Shown here in pieces: positions 1-12,328 of a stretch of DNA of 64,000 nucleotides. Position 1 is the stretch's first letter, and every line of letters begins with the position of its first letter. Source of the stretch: Moniliophthora roreri (taxonomy: Eukaryota > Basidiomycota > Agaricomycetes > Agaricales > Marasmiaceae). The DNA is taken from the NCBI GenBank assembly GCA_001466705.2, contig LATX02000239.1, positions 124,001 through 188,000 on the forward strand. Direction: 5' to 3'. Both the position numbers and the translations under genes were made by a program. Under the pieces are notes generated by a model that saw nothing but the letters and a program-made list of their open reading frames with translations, was not told the DNA's origin and did no database searches.

Positions 1-1808
1 CTTCTCCCAGACGCATCTCCAAGCCCTGATAAGAACGCGTTTGTAAGAATTGACTAGCCGCACTGGCCTTTGTTAGGGCGCCATTTTGATCCTTGCGCGA
101 TACTAAAGCCGATCCAACTTCTTGATGTTCATTAGGATTCGCTTGCCCGCCATAACGCTTCGCATGTCTGTATTTGCCAGTGACGAGTGAGAATACGGGA
201 TGGTCGTCGTCCTCTTCCTCATTGCGTTTTTGGGGAGCACGAGGATTTTGACTTTCAGCAAGCAGCTGTTCAAAGTCTAAGACATAGCGTCCTGTCCATG
301 TGGGTTCTGGTTGCAAAGCGATTTCTAGCTCGTACGGTGTTATGATAGGTCGGTAGAAGTCCTGGAAATGCGGCAGTAAGTACCAGGATCGAGGAAATGC
401 CAAAGAGTCCCACCTTGGCATCGATGAGACTGTTTTCTGGACATGCCACGAGTACGAAGCATTCTATTTCCATGAAATTTGCAAGCTTGGCTGGGTTGAG
501 CTTTCCGACGCTGATCGTGTAGCTTTTCTTCCTGGAGGCAGCTAGAAGCGCTCGTATGTGTTTGATCAAGGGAAGGTAAGAGGCTGGTACGAATGGTTGA
601 GTGGAGTATCGTTATCGAAAAGTAACACTTCTTACCGACACCTAATGTACCAACGAGTATACCGAAAACGTCTGCGTCTCTTGCCTTCTGAACGACGGCG
701 TAGCGCCGCATTAGCATTTTATTCATTCGGCCTGATTCGATTTGGCTTGTTCTTTGCGATGGGCTGTATGAGATGACCTGAAATACATGATTCGTCGCCA
801 GCGCATGAATTGTTAGATGGAAATCTCACGTTGCACGAAGAATGCGTCATAAGCAGGTTCGTGAGACCGAGATTTTCGTCGCCGATATAGAATATCGTGC
901 AGTCCCGTAGAGGTGGTTCGGATATTCGTTTGGCTTCGTTGAGAGGTTGTTTCTGCTCGGATGAAGCAGGCGCAACTTTGTCAGGAACCTGAGAGTACAT
1001 CACCTGTACTCCGCGAGGCCGAAATATTTCCTGGAGGTGTTGTAAAAGTGTACCTGGTGTAGTGTTGAGAAACCTGCGGAGTTCTACATAACTGATTGAC
1101 TCACTCGCTTTGTGCGTATAGACCACGTCATGCCGAAGTACGATAGTCTTTGCTTGCGGTGAAGACTCTTCCGATGAGGCTGAAAAAGCGTCGACAAGTC
1201 GAGCTACACAATCATCGATGTCTAAGTTTTTCTTTCCGAAAACATAAAATACGGGCAACCGATAGGTCCTGCATGAAAATAGACGAGTCAGCTCGAGGAA
1301 GCTTCGAGTGTCTACTACACGCACTGACTCATACAAGCGTATCCATAATGAATCATAGCATCTGCGTCGACATGTTGTGCAGCAACTTCATCTACACAAC
1401 AGCTTGATGTGCCATATAAAGAGAGCGAAGTCAGACCAGACCATGACTTGCACCGAGGATTACAAGAGCCTGCCTGCCATAGGAAGTATCGGCGAGCACA
1501 TACAGCTCGCGATGCGACCCAACCTTCCGCTTCAATTTGCGATATATAGAAACAGAGACATGAAGTAGTTCATCAGGGAATTGCAGTGCAATCTGACCAG
1601 ACTCAGTAGAGAAAATACGCCAAAATAGAGCTCTACACACCCGTTTAAAATCTCCTTGTTCGATTTCTTCTGCAGTTCGATCGATCTCGTAGAAATCGTC
1701 GAAACCTTCCGAGGTTAAATGGTCTGCAGTTTCGTCAATTTCCACGTCAATGGTACGCTTGATTGCCTCTTCTCCTGATGTAGAAAACGCGGTATTTTCT
1801 GTGCTCAT
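1..1808 (-). CDS. DPH2: Diphthamide biosynthesis protein 2 (3' end cut by window edge)
   Basis: Dph2 partners Dph1 in the iron-sulfur enzyme that transfers the 3-amino-3-carboxypropyl group of SAM to a histidine of elongation factor 2, the first step of diphthamide synthesis in the cytoplasm. The ATG at 1808 opens MSTENTAF; the family motifs follow: [17 protein letters not shown], then after an intron [14 protein letters not shown] and HYGYAC near 1330-1400. The C-terminal half (about 270-560) has [14 protein letters not shown] and [11 protein letters not shown], then [15 protein letters not shown] and GRYVLDF near 260-370. The frame stays open to base 1 ([11 protein letters not shown]), so the last residues are outside the window. 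The intron at 1403-1473 seems to use a GC donor. HYGYAC differs from the HYGHAC I expect for the family. The assignment is firm; some junctions are estimates. Confidence 0.93.
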
Positions 1809-1900
1809 CGTTGAAATCACCGATAGTGGATGTAGCGGTTCAAAAAAAAATAATTCCGAGTGACGTTGTGACATGCGCCTTGATTCCACTCCTATACCCA
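1809..1900. promoter_or_regulatory. Divergent promoter between DPH2 and YPP1-like gene
   Basis: The two start codons face away from each other with 92 bp between them, so both 5' UTRs and core promoters must fit here or overlap the neighbouring coding sequence. It holds an A-run at 1845-1852 (plus-strand reading). No TATA box is visible, as is common for housekeeping genes. Confidence 0.6.
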
Positions 1901-4900
1901 ATGTCCAACGTCAAGGAGCGACATTACTGGACCCAGCTCAGGACTGCTTTGACTGCAGGGCAATGGTCCTCGTTGTTCCCTGCCAAAGCTCCGAATGGGA
2001 CAGCCCTTTCCTGGTCAGAGCTTTTCCGGAAATTCAATAAGCACTGCAAGGGTTTCTCTGACGTCGCTGAAGTCGCATCTCAAACTCATGCTCTCTCACT
2101 CCTGTTATCGGCAAACTCGAGGAATGAGGACCAGGATCAACCAGTGAAACCTCATGAATACCCTTTGGAGCTCGGAGAAGAGTGCGTGTTACCGGAGGAA
2201 CGAGTCGAGGAGGCGAAAGCAGGATATGAGACGTTGAAGAGGTTGGAATCCTCGAATTTCGATGTGGGTTGGCTGTATTGTTTCACATCGAGTACAGGAG
2301 TTAAGAATTTTTACTAGACGCTTAATTTTGCGTTGGCATATTATGCCTATGCGCTGGGCAACCCATCCGAATGTCTCTCGCAATTGAATAAAGTACCGGA
2401 TGTTTCTCATGTCCAGAATCATATCCCACTACCGAAGACCATGAGAGCAAGTACCTTGAACGTTCCAACTGGAGGTGCTGGGAGTATCAGTTCTGCTTCC
2501 TCCGGTGGAGGTAGCTTCGTATCCGATTCGGCGTCGATGGCAGAGATCAAGGATGGAAGGTCATGGGCTATGGTGGAGACGATAAGGAGCTTATGTCTTC
2601 AGGGTGAGTAATTCTCGACTTGATACATGTTCCTGTACTCAATAGACCTTCAGGCATGGCGACCGAAAGGTTACGCTCGGACAAGCCCCAAAAGGCCTTA
2701 GATATTTACGCAGCTGCATTCCCAATTCTCACCATCATCGAGTCCGAACTGGTATCCGTCCCCCCTACGGCTATGGGAAAGATCGATTTCTCTTCATTTA
2801 CACGTTTCCGAGAGGTGTGGCGTTGGGTCGAGCGGCTATTATGGCGCGCGATAGTCCTTGCTTCTAAAACGTTCAATATCCATCATGATCATAAGCAGAC
2901 TCCTTGCAAGCAACACGATTCACTGTGGACGTGGCTTGATCATTACTCGTCCTGCAGTGTATATTGGCCATCCGAGTTTCGCACATCACACCGTTCTACT
3001 ATCTCCGTGCTCTATCTTCGAGCTCTTGTCCTCAGATACCGTTCTACACCTGCTCTAGCTCAGACTTCAATGACCGAGTCACCAAAGCCGCCGGCGTGGA
3101 TGCACACGGCGCGGTTGGTTGTTCAGGAGTACCGTGCCATTCTGAGCAAATCGACCAAATTTCCACGAGCAGGGGAACGAAACTACAAGGTTGAAGATTT
3201 TGTCGATCTCTGCGTTGCGGTTTGGGAAGCAAGTGGAGGAATTGGAGATTACACTGGCTGGGTGTTGGACGTATGTTCCTTTCCTGTCTGCTACCCTTTT
3301 TGTGCTCATTAGCTATCAGGTTTTATGGTGGGCGACTCGTCTAACATTCAACTCATATCGGATACTTCGACATATGACGCATCTTCTCTATGTATCCGGT
3401 GACACTTCACTTGCAAGACGCACATTGCGTCTCTACGTACAAGTCGTCGGGAAGGCTTTCCAAGCCAGCGGTGCCGGTGCCAGCGCCGACGCTGATACGG
3501 ATGAGAAATGGGTGGAGACGTTGGTATTTGGTATACGGATGTTTTGCAAGACCGCGTCTGCATTACTTTCCTCTGCGGTTCATAATCGAGAAGAGCTGGA
3601 TGACTTGCGAGAAGCTGGATCGCTTGTTGCGAAGGCGAAGGGTCGTCTGAATCGTGATAACAAGGAACTTACTGGAAGTGTTGAACTCGCTGAAGGTATA
3701 TGGAATACTGTCATGGCTTTGAGAGGTGAGCATTAGTGCCGAATGAGATGCTTGATCGCTCAAGCTTTCCGAAGAACATGATCCGCACACTCGGCCAGAG
3801 CACCTGACAACGGCACATTCTCTCTTCCTCAAGTCTCTCGAAACATATCCATCACCTTCCGCACATTATCATCTTGCACTATCGTACGCTCGCCCAGGAC
3901 CCCAACAAGATATCTCGCAGGCAATCATTCATGCAGGCTCAGCCGTCGAAGGAGATCCAAAAGAAATTCGCTACTGGCATCTTCTTGGTTTGCTTTCAGC
4001 CGCTTCCGAACTTTGGGAAGCGGCTCAGGGTGCTCTGGAAGCAGGTGCTATGATTGGCGAAACACCCAGGGCAGAGAACGGAAGCAATATTGAGGGCACG
4101 CCTAGTGTCAAACTTCTGAGCCTTCCCGATATAAATATGCGTGATTACGCTAACCCCCCAAACGCCAGTGGGAAAGAGAACGGCCAGGTTGACGGGCTAC
4201 CGTCCACTGGACTGGATCATTCGTTATTCGTGGCACCAGCTCCTACTGAAGGCGATCTCCCTCCAATTTCTATTTTGAGTAAGGACGCGACTGCGATTCC
4301 TCCTGCAGATGAACTATTGCAGCCACCTTCGGATCATCCGCCTCCAACCCGACATGAGTCGTTTGAGCACGCGCTTCAGCTGAGGATGACGCAGATTGCA
4401 GTCACGGAGTACGTTGAAGGCGTCGAAGGCGCCGCAAGTAAATTACCAGAAGTTTTCCAGTGGATTGCAGAGAAAAGAGGCGTTACTGGAGATCAAAGTA
4501 CGCGAGGTCCACCCAGTCGAATTACTGTCTTTTACTCACTGAAACTTTAGCACGTAACTCCATCGACGGGACAATGTCAGCAGACATGAAGCTCAAGTCA
4601 CCTTCAGAACTAGCTCTCAACGTTTCATCTCATGGTCACGATAAGCCTGCACATGAAGGCACCGAAGTCGCAGCAGCTCCTCCAGCCAATCAAGCACCAC
4701 AGGCAACTCTTCAGCCCCCTATTCCTATCACAATTTCACCGGCCACCCCGACTGAACAAGAAAAGGGAGAGGATGCCCTAGGACTCTCTATAGAGAAATC
4801 GGAAAGCGGAAAACGGTCTCAGGAGGGGCGAGACCCGTCAAAACCCAAGAAGGTGCAGCAGATGCTCAAGAATCATGTGCACAAGGGTAGTGCGAGGATT

Positions 4901-5760
4901 AGTACCATTTCCAAGAAGATTGGACATGGAGTGGTAAGGAATGGAAGCTTACGTCGGTCGAATTCTACGCCAGGTATCGGCCACGCACCTTCCTCTATTT
5001 CATCGATTGATGACGTATTATCTAGACTTTAGTGGTTTACTTCGTTCAAACTCATATCAAGCTTCATCAATCCACTCTCGGAAACGCGTTTCATCATTCT
5101 TGATACCGTCGGAATCTGTTCTGGGAGAATCACCGCCCCCACCAACGCCACCTGCGTTACCTCCTACGCTACAGCACTCGAAATGGAACAACAGAAGTAG
5201 CCGGGAAAACCGACTGCTGAGTGACTTGTGGTTGATGTCCGCAGCCACTTTCAGGCGTCTAGGAAAGATCGAGCAGGCGAAAGGCGCAATCCAAGAAGCT
5301 GAAGTGCGGGATGAGAGTAATCCCAACGTTTGGGTTCAGGTAAAGTCTTTCTTACTTCTTTGATAATGGTCAATAACGGACGATTCTTGAGCAGCTTGGA
5401 CTATACTACATCGCCCTAGGCCAAAGACAACATGCGGTAGATTCCTTCCAGAAGGCTCTTTTCATCTCTCCAGATGACATTGCAGCCTCTATCCATCTAT
5501 CACGTATCTACATCTTCCCGCAGGAAACCTCAAAACATGCGAAGGCGATCCCTGACAACGTGGATCTCGCCGCTGGATTACTCGCACACCTTACAGATGG
5601 CCCTGCTTGGGACGTCCCAGAAGCGTGGTATTTCCTCGCCAAGGCGTATGGGATGCAAGGTCGTCCTGAACGTGAACGCGAATGCCTTAGCCGGGCATTG
5701 ACGCTCTCCGAGAGGCGGGGTGTAAGAGACATCAATCTTTCGCTTGGGTGGTGCTTGTGA
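1901..5760 (+). CDS. YPP1/TTC7-like TPR protein
   Basis: Members of this family (yeast Ypp1, animal TTC7) scaffold the plasma-membrane PI4-kinase Stt4 together with Efr3. The ATG at 1901 gives MSNVKERHYWTQL; further exons follow at about 2330-2610 (LAYYAYALGNPSECLSQLN), 2660-3270, 3320-3730, 3800-4500, 4560-5020, 5030-5340 and 5390-5760. TPR-like helices are clear at the C-terminus (LWLMSAATFRRLGKIEQA; YYIALGQRQHAVDSFQKAL; AWYFLAKAYGMQGRPERE), ending in the family-typical LGWCL. A long low-complexity insert rich in Pro, Ser and Lys occupies about 4050-5150, between the central and C-terminal TPR blocks. Exon borders are approximate. The identity comes from overall architecture and C-terminal motifs. 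Confidence 0.8.
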
Positions 5761-5944
5761 TGATCAAACTTCTGGTTTCCTCGTTTCCTTTTTGCCTTTT
5801 GCATTCGCCTATTTCGGACATAGTGATCAACTACAAAACAGTATACCCTCTGACACCGACATACTGCACATTACTTACATTCGAAATTCCCGTATAGTAT
5901 CTACGCGGTACCCATAATCATATTGAATGCCCGAATCTATCCGG

Positions 5945-7191
5945 TCATACTTTGAACCTTCGCTCGTGCTCCAGGCATACTTCGAGAGCCGCCACAATCG
6001 ACTCTTCCCAAGGAATGTACTCTTTCAGTCCCAACACCTCGCTAGCAAAGGTAGTGTCCATCGGGGCATCTGTCTGTGGTGGAGGAACCGCATCAGCAGA
6101 TGGCAACCGAGGCGCTAGCTCCGGATGAGCTTTCTTGGTCGTTTCAGCTGCGTCTTTCCATTTGAAAGTGCCAGCAGAAATGATCATCCTCTTGTGGCGA
6201 CCTGGGACAGCAGGTGCATCCAATGCCAATACATGTGCTTTAGCGATATCGCGGACATCAACGACATGGCCAAAGTTGATGGGGGGATATGTATTGGGGC
6301 CTTCGGGGCCACCTGTGATGAGTCCATATACGAAAGAGTCAGTGCCGACTTGATTAAGGTCTGCGGGATATGGGAAGTTTGGGACGAGAGGACCGAGCAC
6401 CAAAGGTGGTAAGACTATACTCATGGTAGTTAGCACAGACAGACTGAAAGCGAGGAAAGGCTATACTCACGAGCTGTAATATCGACGTCTGGATGTTCTC
6501 GTGCTATCTCCCACAACTTCTTGTCGGCGACTGTCTTCGCTGCTTGGTACACAAAGGACGGATCCTGCTCCTGAGGCTTAATATCCTTCAATTCTATGCT
6601 TCCAAAATCTTTCTCTGTGATCAGTTTAGTTCCATAAGCTTCTTTAAAGTCGGCTGATAGAATGCATTAGAAGACCCGGGCTAATTTGTAGCGCTCACGA
6701 CGTACAACTAAAGAGGCTCGCAGCTGTCGCTGTTACGATGATCTTCTTTATTTCCAACGAGATTGCTTGCCGAATAATGTTTAATGTGCCCTCATACGCG
6801 CCCTGCCGTCCGAACGTTGACACAGTGTAGATCGAGACTATTCCGGAATAACGTACCTTCAACGTCTCTTCACTAGATGCGCCTTTAAAGAAAGCGGGAA
6901 CAGCAGTATGTATGACCGCGGACACGCCTCTCAAGGCTTCTGTATGATCGTCCAACAGGCTTGGGATCTCCACGATCTCGAGCTGGGAACCTGCATTAGG
7001 GAAGATACTCTTGACTTTGGACGCAGACCGAACGACGGCTCGGACTCTGATATTCTTTGCCAGAAGCTGAGACACGATGTGCGAACCAATGAAGCCCGTT
7101 GCTCCGGTAATCTTGAGAGTATGGATGATGAGTGATGATGGGAAGTGCACAGGAATCAATGGCTTACAAGTACAGATCCTGTTGAAGACAT
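5945..7191 (-). CDS. Extended-SDR NAD(P)-dependent reductase, tandem copy 1
   Basis: This is an NAD-dependent epimerase/dehydratase-fold enzyme of the dihydroflavonol-reductase/Gre2 type, expected to reduce a carbonyl with NADPH in the cytosol; the substrate is unknown. The ATG at 7191 starts a short exon (MSSTGSVL), an intron follows, then the nucleotide-binding loop ITGATGFIG. The catalytic YxxxK is seen as FVYQAAKT near 6545. The C-terminal half carries LPPLVLGPL, GHVVDVRDIAKAHVLALDAP and the family end YIPWEESIVAALEVCLEHERR. It is the first of three same-strand copies and the most diverged. Where copies 2 and 3 have TATAAA upstream, this copy has CATAAA (7261-7266). Neighbouring genes do not suggest a pathway. 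Confidence 0.88.
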
Positions 7192-8023
7192 TGTTTTATG
7201 CTGGAAATTCGACGAATTCAAGAATGAAAGATGATTTGAAGCAGCATGTCCTGGTCTCCCTTTATGCGATTCATGAGAACCAGGTTGGTTGTCGATTATA
7301 AAGACTAGGAGATTTGGTAAGACACTTAGACCCTGTCAACATTTAGTGATCCAAGGGAGTCTGGCACAGCGCTTACATTGCAATGTATTAGCGTTGTAGC
7401 CCCATGTCTGCTTGGTCAGGCAACTTGGTTATTGGTAAGAAAGGGTATCATGCCCGAAAAGGACCTGAGACGATGGCAACCATAGAAACGGCTTCCACAG
7501 GTAAGGCCGGTTATACTCGCCCTCACCCCCTCTCGAAAAGGGTATACATTCCGTCTGCTAAAAGGAGACTAGATAAGGCCTGAATAACGCGGCTATTGGA
7601 TGATGAGCCAGTGCTGCGCAACTGATGTGGAACCGGGCGAGGGTCGGGTGAATGTCCCGGAAGAAGTTGTCTCGGCAAACTCCGGAGTTGGGCTTCAGTG
7701 TGAACTATGCTTCTAGTAGCTCCGTGACCTCAGTGTCTATCCCCGTTCCACGACACTTCGCAAGCAGTCAAATGCCTCTTCATAATGAAGTCGTATTCAT
7801 GTGAAGATTCAAAGAGCTTTGAACGGGACGTCGCGATTCAACTCACGGTCGATCGCATACCATGACTGAGCACGTTAACCAGTCTTTTATCTTCACCGTC
7901 ATTTTCGTCAGACGGAGGGAATTTGAAAACGGAATAAATTAAGCAGATTGAATTCACCCACTAGTAATAGTTACGTTGCTTCTGAATTTAGAGATAACTG
8001 TTTAAACAAGGCAGACATAACAA
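7192..8023. other. Spacer between reductase copies 1 and 2
   Basis: About 830 bp without a supportable gene. It contains the upstream region of copy 1 and the downstream region of copy 2. No convincing exon, RNA gene or transposon end was seen. Confidence 0.5.
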
Positions 8024-9271
8024 TCAAGCTTTGAACCGCCTTTCGTGCTCCAGACACACTTCAATAGCCGCCACCATCGACTGCTCCCACGGGATATACT
8101 CCTTCAGTCCCAAGACTTCGGCAGCAAAAGATCTATCCAAAGGAGCATCCATCTGAGCCGGAGGAACTGCATCATCAGATGGTAACCGAGACGCTAGCTC
8201 CGGATGAGCTTTCTTAATCGTTTCGACTGCGTCTTTCCATTTGAAAGTGCCAGCAAAGATGATCATCCTCTTGTGACGACCTGAGACAGCAGGTGCATCC
8301 AATGCCAATACATGTGCTTTGGCAATGTCACGAACATCGACGACATGGCCAAAGTGGACAGGAGGATATGTGTTAGGGCCGTCGGGACCTCCAGTGAGTA
8401 GTCCATAAACGAAGAAGTCGGTGCCAATTTGATTAAGATCTGAAGGATAAGGAAAGCCAGCAACAAGAGGTCCGAGTACCATCGGAGGAAGAACTGTGTT
8501 TATGATGGTTAGTATGAATTAAGAAACAAATTGAAGAGTGTATTTACGAGCTGTAATATCGACATCGGGATGCTCTCGTGCAATTTCCCACAAATTTTTA
8601 TCCGCGGCCGTCTTCGCTGCTTGGTACACAAAGAACGGGTCCTGCTCCTGAGTCTTAATATCCTTCAACTCTACGCCCCCAAAGTCTCTCTCTGTGATCA
8701 CTTTGTCTCCAAAGGCCTGCTTGAAGTCAGCTGGAGGACAGGTTAGAAGGCTGTAGCTAATGTCCAGAATAGCAAGGCATACCATCAAAGAGGTTTGCCA
8801 TTGCTCCTGTTACAACGATTTTCTTGATTCCAAGGGAGATCGCTTGATTGACAATATTTAGTGTTCCCTCATACGCGCCCTGCCAATGAACATCAGTTAT
8901 AAGTATGCCGACAGTATTTTAAAAATAGCTTACCTTCAGCGTCTCTTCGCTAGAGACACCTTTGAAGAAAGCAGGAACGGCGGTGTGAATAACCGCGGAT
9001 ACATCTTTCAGTGCTTCAGTATGGTCGTCCAGGAGACTGGCGAGCTCCACGATATCCAATTGGGAGCCTGCATTGGGAAAGATGGTCTTGGCTTTGGATG
9101 CGGAGCGAACGATAGCTCGGACTTTGACACCCTTTGCGAGGAGTTGAGATACGATGTGGGAGCCAATGAAGCCTGTTGCTCCACTGACCTTGAAAACGTT
9201 GATGAACGACGGTCAAGAACGCAATTTGCGACCAAGTCACTCACGAGTACGAATCCGGCTGTTGAAGACAT
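8024..9271 (-). CDS. Extended-SDR NAD(P)-dependent reductase, tandem copy 2
   Basis: Same family and predicted reaction as its neighbours. The ATG at 9271 gives MSSTAGFVL, followed by an intron of about 55 nt and VSGATGFIG, where Ser replaces the usual Thr in the binding loop. YQAAKTAADKN supplies the catalytic Tyr and Lys near 8615. The C-terminal exon starts near LPPMVLGPLVAGF and ends LEHERRFKA. Exon-intron structure matches copy 1, and introns are nearly identical to copy 3, for example the one around 8885-8930. The frame is intact with no internal stop in the spliced product. Substrate unknown; a ketone or aldehyde reductase is the safest call. Confidence 0.88.
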
Positions 9272-9363
9272 TATGCAGAGCTTGCCACTTGAGATCGGGA
9301 GGTTTGACTCTTGTATCGAAAAGATGGGAAATGATGAATGTTAAAGAGGTGCTTTGGGCTCCC

Positions 9364-9369
9364 TTTATA
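9364..9369 (-). promoter_or_regulatory. TATA box of reductase copy 2
   Basis: On the minus strand this reads TATAAA, 93 bp upstream of the ATG at 9271. The identical hexamer sits at the identical distance before copy 3, which supports a conserved core promoter. Confidence 0.6.
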
Positions 9370-9689
9370 CGATACATGAAGAGGCAGCTCGATATGGAGG
9401 ACGAATGACTCGGAGGATGGATAAGAAACGTCTCCAAGTCTAGTTGTTTGATGCGTTAACATAGGGTTGGATTAATAATAGACGCTATTGATTAGCAAAG
9501 TCTGTAAGCAATGGCCTTAGCCACGTATGTCCATTGGATTGCTACTTCCTTGCAAGAAAAAAGATTCCATCGACAACTTAGGCTCTATTCCACGCGAGAG
9601 TTTGGTCGAAGCCATCCTGTCCACGAAATTGATTAGGCCCGGGTAGAGGTCCCTGCACAAGAAAGCAGCAATGTCCAGTGACGTTGCGG

Positions 9690-9779
9690 GCCGGGCTGGG
9701 TTTAGAGGGCTCGGGCTTATCGATTACTGAGCCCGAGCCTTGAGCCTTACAAAACCCAAAGGCTCCGACTCAGCCCGGA
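9690..9779. repeat. Nested GC-rich hairpin (MITE-like)
   Basis: An inner perfect 10 bp inverted repeat (ggctcgggct at 9708-9717 and its complement at 9730-9739) is enclosed by a second pair, ccgggctg at 9691-9698 and cagcccgg at 9771-9778, with gggttt/aaaccc pairing between them. The element starts just past the end of the reductase duplication block. It could be a small transposon remnant or a structure linked to the duplication. Confidence 0.6.
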
Positions 9780-10369
9780 CTCGCTAACTGGAAACTGATT
9801 CGCAGGTAGATGTGTTCTGGGACAAACGAGTTGCATAGTTTGAACTTCAATCGGGTATATTCCAAGAGTAAATGCATAAGAACGAAGTGCTTTAGGCGTA
9901 TTGGTTGCACATTGAGGCTTAAGAGCACATCGTGATAGCGCTGTTCTAAGTGCTTATTAGCAGCAGAGTGAGGAGAAACACAATAGCTACTCACTCAGAC
10001 TCCTCCCCTAGCTTGTTTCCTTCAAAACCCCATTCACCCAGATTCATCAAATTGGCACGAATTACACGTCAAGAGAATATATCCGAAGATAGCAAGAGAG
10101 TCAGAGATATGCGAGGTATTGGTGACAAGGTGTTGAACTGAGCTAGCAATTTGATGGGTATTCAACAAGTCGAGGGCATAACCAATGATGTTGAGCGGCA
10201 ACTAAGAGAGTAAGGCATCGACGTCAACGTGGGAACCTAATAAATAAGTCTTGACCGCGTTCCCCGCATTCCTGACCATCTTGACATCTCCAAAGCTTCC
10301 AGATGAACAGACGTTACATATGGCATTATTAGTGATTAAATTACTTCTTAAACAAGGCGGACATGACAA
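9780..10369. other. Unique spacer between reductase copies 2 and 3
   Basis: About 590 bp with no supported gene. Short open stretches on both strands (for example 9770-9994 and 9950-10141) lack homology-like motifs or a splice context. The last ~25 bp resemble the region just downstream of copy 2 and mark the start of the duplicated block. Confidence 0.5.
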
Positions 10370-11609
10370 TCAAGCTTTGAACTGTCTTTCATGCTCCAGA
10401 CACACTTCAATAGCCGCCACAATCGACTGCTCCCATGGAATGTACTCCTTCAGTCCCAAAACCTCACTAGCAAAAGATGTATCCAGAGGAGCATCCGTCT
10501 GTGCCGGAGGAACTGCATCATCAGATGGCAACCGAGGCGCTAGCTCCGGATGAGCTTTCTTAATCGTTTCGACTGCGTCTTTCCATTTGAAAGTGCCAGC
10601 AGAAATGATCATCCTCTTGTGACGACCTGAGACAGCGGGTGCATCCAATGCCAATACATGTGCTTTGGCAATGTCACGAACATCAACGACATGGCCGGTG
10701 TTGAGGGGAGGATATGTGTTAGGGCCGTCGGGACCTCCAGTGAGTAGTCCATAAATGAACGAGTCAGTGCTGATTTGATTAATATCTGAAGGATAAGGAA
10801 AGCCAGCGACAAGAGGTCCGAGTATTAAGGGAGGAAGAACTGTGTTTATGATGGTTAGTATGAATTAAGAAACAAATTGAAGAGTGTACTTACGAGCTGT
10901 AATATCGACATCGGGATGCTCTCGTGCAATTTCCCACAGCTTTTTATCGGCGACCGTCTTCGCTGCTTGGTACACAAATAAAGGATCCTGCTCCTGAGGC
11001 TTAATATCCTTCAATTCTATGCTTCCGAAGTCTTTCTCCGTGAGCACTTTATCTCCAAAGGCCTGTTTGAAATCAGCTGGAGAACAAGTTAGAGGGTAGC
11101 AGCTAACATCTAGAATTGGCAAGGCATACTATCGAAGAGGTTCACAAAAGTTCCTGTTACGATGATTTTCTTGATTCCGAGGGAGATCGCTTGATTGACA
11201 ATGTTCAGTGTTCCCTCGTACGCGCCCTGCCAATGAACGTCAGTTATAAGTATGCCGACAGTATTTTGAATGGCTCACTTTCAGTGTCTCTTCGCCAGAG
11301 GCACCTTTGAAGAAAATAGGAACGGCGGTGTGAATGACCGCGGATACACCTTTCAGTGCTTCAGTATGGTCGTCCAGGAGACTGGCGAGCTCCACGATAT
11401 CCAATTGGGAGCCTGCATTGGGAAAGATGGTCTTGGCTTTGGATGCGGAGCGAACGATAGCTCGGACTTTGACACCCTTTGCGAGGAGTTGAGATACGAT
11501 GTGGGAGCCAACGAAGCCTGTTGCTCCGGTGACCTTGAAAACAACAATGAGCGATGGTCAAGAACGCAGCCAAGTCACTTACGAGGACAAATCCGGCTGT
11601 TGAAAACAT
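10370..11609 (-). CDS. Extended-SDR NAD(P)-dependent reductase, tandem copy 3
   Basis: Third copy of the same reductase. The ATG at 11609 opens MFSTAGFVL, then an intron and VTGATGFVG. YQAAKTVADKK at about 10970 has the catalytic Tyr and Lys. The C-terminal exon reads through without a stop: LPPLILGPL, GHVVDVRDIAKAHVLALDAP, EYIPWEQSIVAAIEVCLEHER. The methionine present in copy 2 (PPMVLGPL) is Ile here, so the exon has no internal ATG; spliced, the gene is complete. PPLNTGHVV replaces PPVHFGHVV, a local change near the substrate-side loop. It is the closest relative of copy 2 in exons, introns and promoter. Confidence 0.87.
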
Positions 11610-11701
11610 TATGTAGAGCTTGCCACTTGAGATTGGGAGGTTTGACTCTTGTATCGAAAAGATGGGAGATGATGAATATAAAAGAGGTGCTTTGGGCTCC
11701 C

Positions 11702-11707
11702 TTTATA
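11702..11707 (-). promoter_or_regulatory. TATA box of reductase copy 3
   Basis: TATAAA on the minus strand, 93 bp before the ATG at 11609, exactly as in copy 2. Confidence 0.6.
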
Positions 11708-12328
11708 CGATACATGAAGAGGCGGCTCGATATGGATGACAAATGACTCGGAAAATGGATAAGAAAGGCTGCAAAGTCTTGTGGTTTGATTGGATTTGGA
11801 TTGATAATAGACGCCTACGGCTTTATTGATCAGCAAAAAATCCATAAGCAATGGCCTTAGTCACATAGGGCCATTGAAGTGCTTATAAGAAAAAAGTTCC
11901 AGGAACAACTCCCTGTCCCACTGCGGGTCTGGTCAAAGTCATCCTATCCACGAAATCGACTAGGGTTTCTGCGCAAGAAAGCAGCGGCGTTATCGTTAAT
12001 ACAGCGAAGCTGTGCCATTGGGACGCTACCCGATGCTTCATGTTACTCCCGAACCAGCCGTGAGATAGTCTTCAGGGATTTCTCGCCGCTGATTGCACCG
12101 CTCAGGCAGATGGGGACGAGACGATACTCAAACGACACCCCAACGCTCTAGCTTGTCCCAAGTCTGGAATTCTACAGATATTCAGTGACGACAGACATAC
12201 CATGGACCAATCCTTCTCCCTGATTCCATCAATTGTGAACACCAAGTTGACTCTTCGAACTCGATAAGCCTTGATTCGTCCATCATTACGAAGGGGGGAA
12301 TAGAGTCGACTCAGACTGCAAGGTTCGT

